From [Mycobacterium] stephanolepidis (lineage in GTDB: Bacteria > Actinomycetota > Actinomycetes > Mycobacteriales > Mycobacteriaceae): a stretch of DNA of 64,000 bases. Under the pieces are notes generated by a model that was given only the letters and a program-made list of their open reading frames with translations, had not been told where the DNA came from and did no database searches. Each line of letters starts with the position of its first letter. Position 1 is the stretch's first letter. Positions 29,287 to 38,500 of the stretch are shown here, piece by piece. A program made the translations under genes and the position numbers. The DNA lies in NCBI RefSeq assembly GCF_002356335.1, contig NZ_AP018165.1, positions 3,410,001-3,474,000 on the forward strand, given 5' to 3'.

Positions 29287-30174
29287 ATGGCCACATATCC
29301 AGATCGCCCCATCGCCGGTTCCCGGATCGTCATCACCGGTGCCACCAATGGGATTGGTAAGGAGATTGCCCGCGCGCTGATCCGGCGCGGGGCGCTGCTA
29401 ACCCTGGTCGCGCGCGACCCCGTCAAGGCAGCCGACACGATCCGAGAGCTGGCGGCCGAGAACGGGGCGATCACCGCGCCGGAGTACATCCAGGCCGACC
29501 TCGCCGACCTGGACTCGGTGCGGGCGGCGGCCCGCGAGATCGCCGCGACGCACCCCCGGATCAACACCCTGGTGAACAACGCCGGCATCCATTCCCTCTC
29601 GAGCAAGCCCAGCGTGGACGGCTTTGATCTGATGACGGCGACCAACCACCTCGGACCATTTCTACTGACCAACCTCCTGCTGGAGCCGATCATCGCCGCG
29701 GATCACGCGCGCATCGTCATCACCGCATCCGAGGCGCACCGATCGTGGCCACGCATCAACTTGGACCGATTCGCAGAACCGCGCTCCTACAACGCGATCG
29801 GCTCCGAGGTCCGGTACGGACAGTCCAAGTTGATGAACATCTTGTTCACCCAGGAACTCGCGCGGCGGCTGGAGGGCACCGGGGTGACGGTCAACTGCTT
29901 CTGCCCGGGCATGGTCTCGACCGGACTGGTTCGGGACAGCCGCATCCTCACCGCCGCGGCGGGCCTGGCCTCACGCACACCGTTCGTGCGGCGCCCCGAT
30001 CAGGGAGCCCGGATGGGCATCCGACTGGTGCTCGACGACGACCTCGCGACAATCAGCGGGCAGTTCTTCACGTCGACCCCAGGCCTCGGCGTACTGCCCG
30101 CCGTCCGAATTCGCTCCAACCAGCAGGCGCAAGAGGAGCTGTGGCACCGGTCGCGCGAGTTGGTGAATCTGTAG
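29287..30174 (+). CDS. Short-chain dehydrogenase (retinol-dehydrogenase-like SDR)
   Basis: 295 residues from ATG 29287, preceded by GAGGAGGATC. Coenzyme loop TGATNGIGKEIA, NNAG, catalytic SEAHRSW region and the YGQSK Tyr/Lys pair. Such SDRs oxidise or reduce hydrophobic alcohols. Single gene with about 240 bp of upstream non-coding sequence. Confidence 0.88.
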   Translation: MATYPDRPIAGSRIVITGATNGIGKEIARALIRRGALLTLVARDPVKAADTIRELAAENGAITAPEYIQADLADLDSVRAAAREIAATHPRINTLVNNAGIHSLSSKPSVDGFDLMTATNHLGPFLLTNLLLEPIIAADHARIVITASEAHRSWPRINLDRFAEPRSYNAIGSEVRYGQSKLMNILFTQELARRLEGTGVTVNCFCPGMVSTGLVRDSRILTAAAGLASRTPFVRRPDQGARMGIRLVLDDDLATISGQFFTSTPGLGVLPAVRIRSNQQAQEELWHRSRELVNL

Positions 30175-30222
30175 CACCGTGTCTGCGTGGCCACCACGGT
30201 CGCCGTCAGGTACAGAGAAGGC

Positions 30223-30735
30223 ATGCGACTGTGGTCTCTACATCCGTGCAACCTCGATGCCAAGGGGCTGGTCGCGTGCTGGCGGGAGACTCTCTTGGCG
30301 CAGAAGGTGCTGCAAGGGGGCACCCGCGGATACCGCAACCACCCGCAGCTGGACCGGTTCACATCATTGGAACAGCCGGTCGCCGCTATCGGCGCCTACC
30401 TGGTCGGCCTCGTCGATGAGGCCGACCAACGTGGGTGTCGATTCAACCGTGAGCTCATCGGTGTTCCTGCGCCCATACTCGAACCGTTGATCGACGTTCA
30501 TCGCGGGCAACTTGCCTACGAACGGTGGCTACTGGATACCAAACTGGCGCAACGCGATCCGGACCTCCTCGCGGCTGACAGCCCGTTGAAGCTGCGGCCG
30601 CATCCCATCTTTCACCCGGTGCGCGGCGACATCGAGAACTGGGAGAAGGTACTGCCCGCCTACCCCGCGTGGGTTCACGTACAGAAGACACCGCCCGGGT
30701 CTGCCACTACGCAGCCCGGTGCAACATCGGCGTAG
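30223..30735 (+). CDS. Pyrimidine-dimer DNA glycosylase (T4 endonuclease V-like)
   Basis: 170 residues from ATG 30223 (MRLWSLHPCNLDAKGLVACW). The family pattern includes the RETLLAQKVLQGGTRGYRNHPQLDRF segment in two halves and the C-terminal HPIFHPVRGDIENWE. It incises DNA beside UV-induced pyrimidine dimers. The last 25 residues (PGSATTQPGATSA at the end) look foreign to the family and overlap the convergent gene by 61 bp, so the original 3' end was possibly replaced where the biosynthetic island begins. Confidence 0.8.
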   Translation: MRLWSLHPCNLDAKGLVACWRETLLAQKVLQGGTRGYRNHPQLDRFTSLEQPVAAIGAYLVGLVDEADQRGCRFNRELIGVPAPILEPLIDVHRGQLAYERWLLDTKLAQRDPDLLAADSPLKLRPHPIFHPVRGDIENWEKVLPAYPAWVHVQKTPPGSATTQPGATSA

Positions 30736-32594
30736 GGCACATCACCAAAATTGGCGGTGACGGTGAGCTTCTTGTCTCCGAAAACTGTCCGCTGCACGAG
30801 TCGATCCGCAGTAAGCCATTCGAATGTAGATAAAGGTTCAGTCCCCGCGATGTCGCTCAGCTTGGAATAGAACTTCTGCAGGCCCGCTAAATCAGACCCT
30901 TCACGGTCGAGTGTGTCCGTGTTCAGGGCGTACATCATCGGGGTCAGATTGAGCAGCGCTAAAAGCGCCCGACTCCGCTTCTCGGCAGGGAACTTGTTGA
31001 ACGGCAGCTCCCATCTATCAGTGCTCACCAACGAGTCGTGAAACACGCTCTCATATAGCGGAATTCGATACTTTGGGTTGAACATCGTGTCGTGTAGCAC
31101 CGGTGGGAGCTGGACTTGCTTGAAGAAGAACTGGGGTCCGTCTTCTCCCCAGTACTCTCCCCAGATTCCTTTGTCTCGCTCGAGAGGCCACAGGGCGGAA
31201 ACGATGGGTGTGCTGGATCCATGACTGAACGCCACGGCGTTCGCGGCCCAGGAACCAACCGTTTCCGAACCCAGCACATACCGCTTGCCAATCTCATCGA
31301 GCCGCATCAGGCGGTTCTGCCGGTCCTGAGCTTGTGTCATCGGATGACTCGGTGTGTAGTCATCGAAGGTCGTACCGGTCGCGTCGACGTCCACAAAGAC
31401 ACTGTCGGCACCGTTTGCCGTGCGCGAGCGAACCCGCGCTTGCACGAGGTCAGGCATCTGCGCTAGGGCTTGCGAGCTCAGATAGCAGCCGCGGTCTTGA
31501 AAACCGTTGACTGTCTTTCCTTCTGCGGTGTGGACACAGGCATTGGGATAGATGCCCGCCGGCCATCGCGACCCGGGATTATCGATCTCCCCCGCTGGGT
31601 CTTGGGCATTGTCGAAGGACACATATGGCCCAACCAGATACCCGGCTTCTTTCGCTGCCTCAACGGCTGCGGAGTTCATCGGCGGGTGCCCATCGTCGTC
31701 ATACCCAAGCCACATTCGCCGTATCCCCAACGCACGCAGTCTCAGCACTGTTTCAGGTTCACGCCCACCGGCCCACGTGTACGCGTGAAATGCCCCGATC
31801 AGCTTTTGTACGTCGGGATTGGCTTTGATTTTGTCGGCCAGAGTGACGAACTTGTTCTGCACGTGGAGCAGCGTGCGGTAATTCCGCGCCGCGGCCGTGG
31901 GCGAGCCATCGGTAATCCCCATGGACACGGCATAGCTCTGAGTGCCGCGGCTCTTGCTGAATGTGTGCGACACGGTGCCCACCAGGTTGGAGTCCAGCGT
32001 CAACGTCGAGCCCAGATCTGTGGGCACGACATAGCTGACCCCGGTGTCCACGTAGGAGTAGCCCAAGATTGGCATGGCCAATTCCTGTATGGGATGGTCG
32101 CCCACGATGCCCACCTCGGGTTTGGTCCAGGTGGGATCGTGAATCGGGATGCTCACGCCGCCCCCGAGAGGCAATTGCAGTTCGGTGGCATCAGCGCCCG
32201 CAATGGGCCATGCCAGGTTCTGATCTCGATCACTCGTCACATCGACAACGAGTCCGGCACCGCGAGCCGTCGCGGTAAACGTAAATCCGCTGTCCGGATA
32301 GTTCCACGTCACCGACCCGCGATCGTCTATCTGAACCGCACTCGGCGCACCGATACGTGTCGCGGTCGCCCGTGAAAGCTCCGCCGCTCCGTACACACGG
32401 AGGTCCCTGAGATCCAACTGCAGAACGCCTTCCGCGACAGGGAAAGTGACCGTCGCTCCATCACCGGAAATGGTCGGCTTTCTGAAACGCGGACCTGACG
32501 AGACGCACGCTACGGCCGCGATGAGCACGACAACCGCGACAACAACTGCGCCTCCCCGTGCAACCCCACCACCTGTGGGTGAATCGCAGATCAT
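30675..32594 (-). CDS. Exported GH101/GH129-related glycoside-hydrolase-like protein
   Basis: 639 residues from ATG 32594, which has GGGGAGAAGG directly upstream and overlaps the LuxR stop as ATGA. A signal-anchor or lipoprotein signal ends near VACVSSG (Cys about 30; imperfect lipobox). Then a beta-rich domain (about 35-260) and a TIM-barrel-like region with HAYTWAGGREPE, MWLGYDDDGHPP and an acidic strand FVDVDATG, as in the glycosyl hydrolases related to GH101. The substrate is unknown; the family members known cleave alpha-GalNAc or galactosyl linkages. Coupling to the cluster regulator suggests a role with the product or in the cell envelope, which is inference. Confidence 0.6.
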   Translation of the reverse strand: MICDSPTGGGVARGGAVVVAVVVLIAAVACVSSGPRFRKPTISGDGATVTFPVAEGVLQLDLRDLRVYGAAELSRATATRIGAPSAVQIDDRGSVTWNYPDSGFTFTATARGAGLVVDVTSDRDQNLAWPIAGADATELQLPLGGGVSIPIHDPTWTKPEVGIVGDHPIQELAMPILGYSYVDTGVSYVVPTDLGSTLTLDSNLVGTVSHTFSKSRGTQSYAVSMGITDGSPTAAARNYRTLLHVQNKFVTLADKIKANPDVQKLIGAFHAYTWAGGREPETVLRLRALGIRRMWLGYDDDGHPPMNSAAVEAAKEAGYLVGPYVSFDNAQDPAGEIDNPGSRWPAGIYPNACVHTAEGKTVNGFQDRGCYLSSQALAQMPDLVQARVRSRTANGADSVFVDVDATGTTFDDYTPSHPMTQAQDRQNRLMRLDEIGKRYVLGSETVGSWAANAVAFSHGSSTPIVSALWPLERDKGIWGEYWGEDGPQFFFKQVQLPPVLHDTMFNPKYRIPLYESVFHDSLVSTDRWELPFNKFPAEKRSRALLALLNLTPMMYALNTDTLDREGSDLAGLQKFYSKLSDIAGTEPLSTFEWLTADRLVQRTVFGDKKLTVTANFGDVPYADVAPGCVVADPGGVFCT

Positions 32595-35359
32595 CCTTCT
32601 CCCCGTTCGCCACCCAGCACATCGCACACTTCAGGTGGTGCAATTCTTGCCAGGTCTACCCGCGACCGAATCTCCAGCTTGCGGTAAATCTGGCGCAGAT
32701 GAAACCCCACTGTGTGGGCAGAGATAAAGAGCTCCCGCGCGACCTGGCGATTGGTGAGACCTCCAGCGGCCAGCCGCGCCACCTTCTCCTCGGCAATGGT
32801 CAGACTTGCCCAACCCGTGGATGCACGCGTGGTGTGACTCCAATGCCGCCGTCGGACACCGAGGTCACGCAGCCGATGCCGAACCCGGGCAGCGTCCCAG
32901 TCCGCGCCCAGCTCCACGTAACCCGCCATCGCGGCACTCAGTTCAGCTACCGCGGTCGCACGGTCCACTTCTGCCAGCAACACCCCGGCGTCCTCTGTCG
33001 CCGACGCGTGGATCCACGGGTCCGCATATTGGCCCGCAAGGGATTTGACGATAACGGCATCACGGTCCATCAGTGCCCGGCAGTGATCCGCCACCACCGC
33101 CAAAAAAGGCTGGTCCGGGTTCATCTCACTGATCGTCCGGGAAGTCCGGACTACATCCCGAGCGAAGGACTCGTGCCCGACACTCCGCGCCAGCCGCACA
33201 CACCACGCGGCAGACGCAGGGTCGGCGATTATCAGTTCCAGGCTGTCGCCAGCGTCCAGCAGAGCTCTGAGCGCCGTCCCAGGCTCACCACCGGCGGCAC
33301 TCACCTGAGCGCGGATCAGGCAGCGCATCCCCCACAAGGGATGTTGCTGATTGTGCGGGAGACACTCCTCGAGGCGTTGCACACACTCGGTTGCCAACCC
33401 CAGCTCGCCACGGCGCAGCGCAGTCCACGCCAGAAATGCGTGCAGCCACGGAACGGGCAGTTGCATCCGGTAGCGATAACACAAGCTCAGCGCATCGGAA
33501 CCGTCCACTTCTGCTCCGGCCACATCGCCGCGCGCGAGTCGACACCATCCACGCAGCGACAAATAGACCGGAACCAGCACTTCTGTCTTGCTGGACTCGA
33601 CAACCCGGCCGAGGGCCTCGATTGCGCCGTCGGCGGCGTCCAATTCCTGCATCCGCAGCAGCATCCACGCCTTCTGCCACAACGGGTAGGAATCAAAGGA
33701 GTCCCCAGATTGTCTTTGCCACAGGTCAACCGATTCCTCGATTGCGCGCAACGCATCGGAAGCCTTGCCCCGACGCCAGGACACCGTCGCACGTATCGAC
33801 ATCGCCGCCATCGTCATAGAGGCTGGGCATGACGTCGAATCGGACAGGATTCCCTCGGCCGTAGTCTCGACAGACTCGATCTGCGAAAAGAACGAAAGCG
33901 CCAGCCGCACCAGCTGGGTACGACGTACAGCACGACCGTCTGCGGGACCTTGTGAATTCGATGCCAGCACAAAAGCTCCGTCCGTCTCACCGCGCAGTGC
34001 CATCGCCGTAATCAGGCCCGCCCGAACCCGGTCGACCATTACGCCGGCCCCCTCCCACGGGTCGCGCATGACCTGCTCAGCGATTTCCGCCGCTCGGGCT
34101 AGGCTCCCGGACCGAAGCAACCCAACCACCGCAATGCCGGCCATCCTCAGGTGCACACGACTCCCCTTGGACGCCTTCTCCATTCCGCGCAATGCCAACG
34201 TGGCAGCTGACTCAGGCGCAACCGACATCAATCGTTCAGCGATCCGGGCGATGATCCCAGCCGCCTCCGCATCATTCGCGTGTCCATGTAACAAATGCAC
34301 AGCGGACCTCTCTGTGTGTCCACCGTTTCGTTCGACCAGCATTGCTGCGGCTTGACGATGCAATAGCGGGACCAATGGAGCCGGGACGCTCCCCAGCACC
34401 GCACGGCGGACCAGATCATGTGGAAAGGCGAAGTCAACCGCTTGAGCAACAATCAAACCAGCGGCCACGGCCTCGGACAGGGGCGCCACCAACTCCGCCG
34501 GAGAACATCCGAGCATCTCCGATAAATCTTCCGGACAGAAGACCCGGCCCAGAACAGCAGCCACTTGCAGCGCCTCTCGACTCACTCCCCGCAGCCCAGA
34601 AAGTCGATCTGACACCAGAGATGCCAAACATGCTGGTGCCATTATGGTTTCACCGGCATAAGGGTCAGGTTTCTCGGGCTTCAGCTTCGCCGCACCATGA
34701 TTTACCTCGATCGCGCCATCCTCTATCAACCCCTGAATCAGCTGGACCGTAACCTGCGGAGTGGCGTCAAAACACTCGCACAATCTCACCAGATCCTGAC
34801 TGGGTTCCGCATCCAACAGATCACCGACAACTTCGGCAATCGCCAACTCAGATAGCGCTCCCAGTGGCTGGAGCCATTCGGCTCGCCCATCTCGGCTCAT
34901 CGCCTTGAAGAAATACCCGCCGAGATCATCCAAACCTCCTGGCCTGAGCGCAAATTCCCACACCAACGGGACGCCTGCAAACCTGTCAACCAAACCCAAT
35001 AACGCTTCCACGCTCGGGGTATCGACCCATTGGAGATCATCGACGGCCACCAAAACCGGCCCCCGCCTGAGCAGATCCTTGATGTGAGACTCGAGCTGAC
35101 AGGCTCGTGTCATCGAGGACTTCATGACGCGCGGCTTTTCTGGGAGACCATCGATCACCGCGTAGCCGCGGCGGTCGGCCAACAACATCGACTCGAGCAG
35201 TAGCCGGCTCTTGCCGCTGCCAACCGGAGACTCCAGCAGAAGTATCTTGCAGCGTCGCGTCTTTGCCGCAACATCCAGTATCTCGACGATGCGCCTTACG
35301 TGATCATTGCGACCGCGCAACGGCCGCAATGATTGTGAACTCCATCTAACCTTCTCCAC
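32591..35359 (-). CDS. LAL-type LuxR-family transcriptional activator of the cluster
   Basis: 922 residues. An N-terminal AAA ATPase with Walker A SPVGSGKSRLL (GSGKS at 47-51) and Walker B VLVAVDDLQWVD; a long helical repeat middle; and a C-terminal LuxR helix-turn-helix (about 855-910: LTNRQVARELFISAHTVGFHLRQIYRKL). This large ATP-binding LuxR architecture is the same as RebR of the rebeccamycin cluster. Probably the pathway activator. It lies 197 bp downstream of the NRPS gene and is coupled to the hydrolase-like gene. Confidence 0.92.
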   Translation of the reverse strand: MEKVRWSSQSLRPLRGRNDHVRRIVEILDVAAKTRRCKILLLESPVGSGKSRLLLESMLLADRRGYAVIDGLPEKPRVMKSSMTRACQLESHIKDLLRRGPVLVAVDDLQWVDTPSVEALLGLVDRFAGVPLVWEFALRPGGLDDLGGYFFKAMSRDGRAEWLQPLGALSELAIAEVVGDLLDAEPSQDLVRLCECFDATPQVTVQLIQGLIEDGAIEVNHGAAKLKPEKPDPYAGETIMAPACLASLVSDRLSGLRGVSREALQVAAVLGRVFCPEDLSEMLGCSPAELVAPLSEAVAAGLIVAQAVDFAFPHDLVRRAVLGSVPAPLVPLLHRQAAAMLVERNGGHTERSAVHLLHGHANDAEAAGIIARIAERLMSVAPESAATLALRGMEKASKGSRVHLRMAGIAVVGLLRSGSLARAAEIAEQVMRDPWEGAGVMVDRVRAGLITAMALRGETDGAFVLASNSQGPADGRAVRRTQLVRLALSFFSQIESVETTAEGILSDSTSCPASMTMAAMSIRATVSWRRGKASDALRAIEESVDLWQRQSGDSFDSYPLWQKAWMLLRMQELDAADGAIEALGRVVESSKTEVLVPVYLSLRGWCRLARGDVAGAEVDGSDALSLCYRYRMQLPVPWLHAFLAWTALRRGELGLATECVQRLEECLPHNQQHPLWGMRCLIRAQVSAAGGEPGTALRALLDAGDSLELIIADPASAAWCVRLARSVGHESFARDVVRTSRTISEMNPDQPFLAVVADHCRALMDRDAVIVKSLAGQYADPWIHASATEDAGVLLAEVDRATAVAELSAAMAGYVELGADWDAARVRHRLRDLGVRRRHWSHTTRASTGWASLTIAEEKVARLAAGGLTNRQVARELFISAHTVGFHLRQIYRKLEIRSRVDLARIAPPEVCDVLGGERGEG

Positions 35360-35556
35360 CGCAACCTCTTGTCATGGTCAACTCGAATCAACAAGAACAA
35401 GGCTGCAATCCGCCCCACCCTACAGAAAGAGGCCATGATCAACCGTAATCGCAAAACCAGGTGCCTGGCTTAAAGCAAGTTAAGAAGGTACTGGGCTATG
35501 CAATCAACACAGCTGTGCACCTTGCCAACTCATATAACAAAGACTTGCGCCCTTCG

Positions 35557-38500
35557 TTACCTACTACTCACTGTTACGACCAAACTGGAGACCACACCAG
35601 CCCACAATTCGGCCAGCTCCTGCACCTCCCTCACCTCGAACAACAACGTGGGAAATCCGAAATCCCCGATCATCCGACCGTCGATCACTACCACCGTGAT
35701 GTCCAGGGCCGCAGCGGCGGGCAGCCCGGGGTCTGGCATGGATTCATACAGTCCCTCGACAATCGGCTTCCATGCACCGGCATCCTTTGTGTCGGTATGT
35801 ATTTGACCAAGATAGTTAAAGCAGATCCGACCGGGCATTTCAGCCGGCAACTCCTGTGCGGTGTCTCGGTTCAAATATCGAAGTAACCCATACCCGAAAC
35901 CGCCATCCGGGACGCTTTGCACCCGCTGGGCGACGGCCAATACCATTGCGGAGAGATCGGGATCGCCTGCCGGATCATCTTCTAAACGAGTGCCGGATAA
36001 GTCAATCCGCAGTGGATATATCGAGTTGAACCACCCGATCGTCCGCGACAGGTCCGCCCCCGCCAGCTCCTGACGGCCATGGCCTATCAGCCGTAGAAGT
36101 ACCGACGGCAGCACCACACCTCTACGGCCCTGCCACCGCGCCACGGCGACCGCCAACGCAGCTATCAGTATCTCGTCAAGCCGAGTCTTCGCCCCCGCCG
36201 ATCCAAGGCCAAGAATTGCCGAAGTCGTTTCTGCATCAATGTGTGTTTGCACCCGCCGGATGTTCGAGGTGGTGTCGACTGCCGGATCGAGTGCCCGAAT
36301 CCCCGGAAGCGGGTCTGGTCCCTCAATCATCGACTTCCACATCGCAAGCTCCGCCACGCGGGATGCGGAGCTTGCCTCGGCGCGCAAGGCGTGCAACCAG
36401 GTTCGCATCGAAGTGCTGCCGGGCGGCAGGGCCGGTGGTCGGCCGGCCTCTACATCGGCCCATACGGCCGCCAGGTCCTCCATCACGATCCGTGATGACA
36501 CGCCATCGAAAATCAGATGGTGCGCAACCAGCAACAGGCTGCCCGCGCAATCAGGTCCGTAGTCAAGCCATACCGCTCGAATTACCTTGCCCGAAAACGG
36601 GTCCAACTCGCTTACCGCCGCTTCCCAGACCCCTTCCGAGAGGCCTCGACCGCTATCGATCCGGACCCGGATCAGTAACGCGTCAACGTCTATCGAGTCC
36701 GCCGCCCCTGCAATCATGCGCCATTCCTGTTGGGATCCCACTTCTTTGCGGCACAATCGCGCCCGCATCATGGCGTGCCGTCCGATCACCGCAGCGAGCA
36801 CCGACACAAGCGAACGCCGATCGATACCGTTGGGCAATCTGATGAGCGTGGACAGATGAAAACGGTTGCAACCGTTGCCTCCCAACTCCATCAACCATTG
36901 GGCCGCGGGCGACAACTCCATGTCACCCACGCCTCCGCCGGAGACTTCCTGCAGAGCCGGGACCCCTTCTCCCCTCGTCATGAAACGGATCAACCTTCTT
37001 ACCGTGCGCTTCTCGAGTACATCGCGTGATGTAAACACCATGGAAATCCTGCGCGCCCGCGCCACGATCTGTGTCGAGAGAATGCTGTCCCCGCCAAGTG
37101 CGAAGAAGTCATCGTCGGTACCGACCCCATCCACTCCGAGCACTTCAGCAAATACGCCGCACAAGAGCCGCTCTGCTTCGGAGGTGGGCGCACGGTACCG
37201 GTTCTGCACCATCGAGGGAGCGGGCAGCCCTGCACGATCCAGCTTTCCCGACGCGGTCAACGGCCACTCGCCGAGCACCACGATCACCGACGGCGCCATA
37301 TACGCGGGCAGCCGTGCCGCCGCGAACTCGCGCACGGCGTCGGCTAAGACACCGGCCATCGGCTTGTTCGACGATGGCGTAGCAGACCGGCCCGAAGCAC
37401 CGGGGACGTAGGCATCTACGATGCATCGGCCGTTCAGCGCGGACGTTTGCACGAAAACGGCCTCCATATAACCGCGTTGCGCCGACCACGTGACCGCACA
37501 GGAGTAGCCGAAGTCGGCCGCCGCGGCATGGAGATCTTCTGGCAGCAATCCTTCAGACAGTCCGTAATCGGCCCCGACCTCACAATCCCGCAGTCCCGCT
37601 GTGTCTTTCGCGTGCTTCGCAAGCTCCTCGACTGCGCGGACCTCCGTCAGCAGCCCCCGATGCGGAATGTCTGCCACTCGGACGCATTCCATGCCCCGTC
37701 CCGCGAGTAACGCCCGGACGGTATCCACGTCGACATATTCGACGTTCTTCGCTTTCCGCACGGAGACAGTCGGTTTAGGCATCTTGTGTAGGACTACGTC
37801 ATATCTGTAACGGGTCAGCTCGTTGACCGAGCCGCCCCGCTTGAGCTGGATGTCGTGGAGAACGCCGGGGAACTCGTCAGCGATCTCACAGAAGAAGTGC
37901 GGTTCCACCAACAGTTCATGCTGATTCGACAATCGCCTCAGCACGCGCCGACGTACATCGCCCACATCGCCATCACTTCCCCGCGCCAATTCGACTCCGG
38001 TCTCGAGTTCCTCCAGATACCTCAAACTTCGTACATCACCGATGAACAGCGCACCTCCTGGCGCGAGGATCCGCAGGGCCCGATCGATGACGCGCCGCAG
38101 GTAGTGAGCACTGGGGAAATACTGCACAACTGAGTTGAGTACGACGGTGTCAAAGTATCCGGTGGCGTAGTCACTCAATTCATCTGCTGCACCGGCGATG
38201 AGATGGACGCGCCTGGCCCAGGCCTCCTTCACATCACGCAGCCACCCCTCGAGGCGAGCCACGGTCACGGGCGAGAGATCCGTACCGCAGTAGACCTCAC
38301 ACATGGGTGCGATCTTCGACAGGATCAGCCCTGAGCCGACGCCGATCTCCAATACTCGTCGCGGGCCGAGTTCACGAACACGGTTCACCGTCAGGTCACG
38401 CCATTCACGCATCTGATCCAACGGGATCGGCGCTCCGGTATAGCTGCTGTTCCAGCCTGTGAAGTCTTCGGCCCCCCAGCCAAGTCGAGACGACTGATAT

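Noticed and set aside
32558-33832. 424-codon plus-strand frame opposite the LuxR regulator
   Set aside because: Antisense shadow of a clear LAL regulator; the protein has no recognisable motif and no ribosome site.
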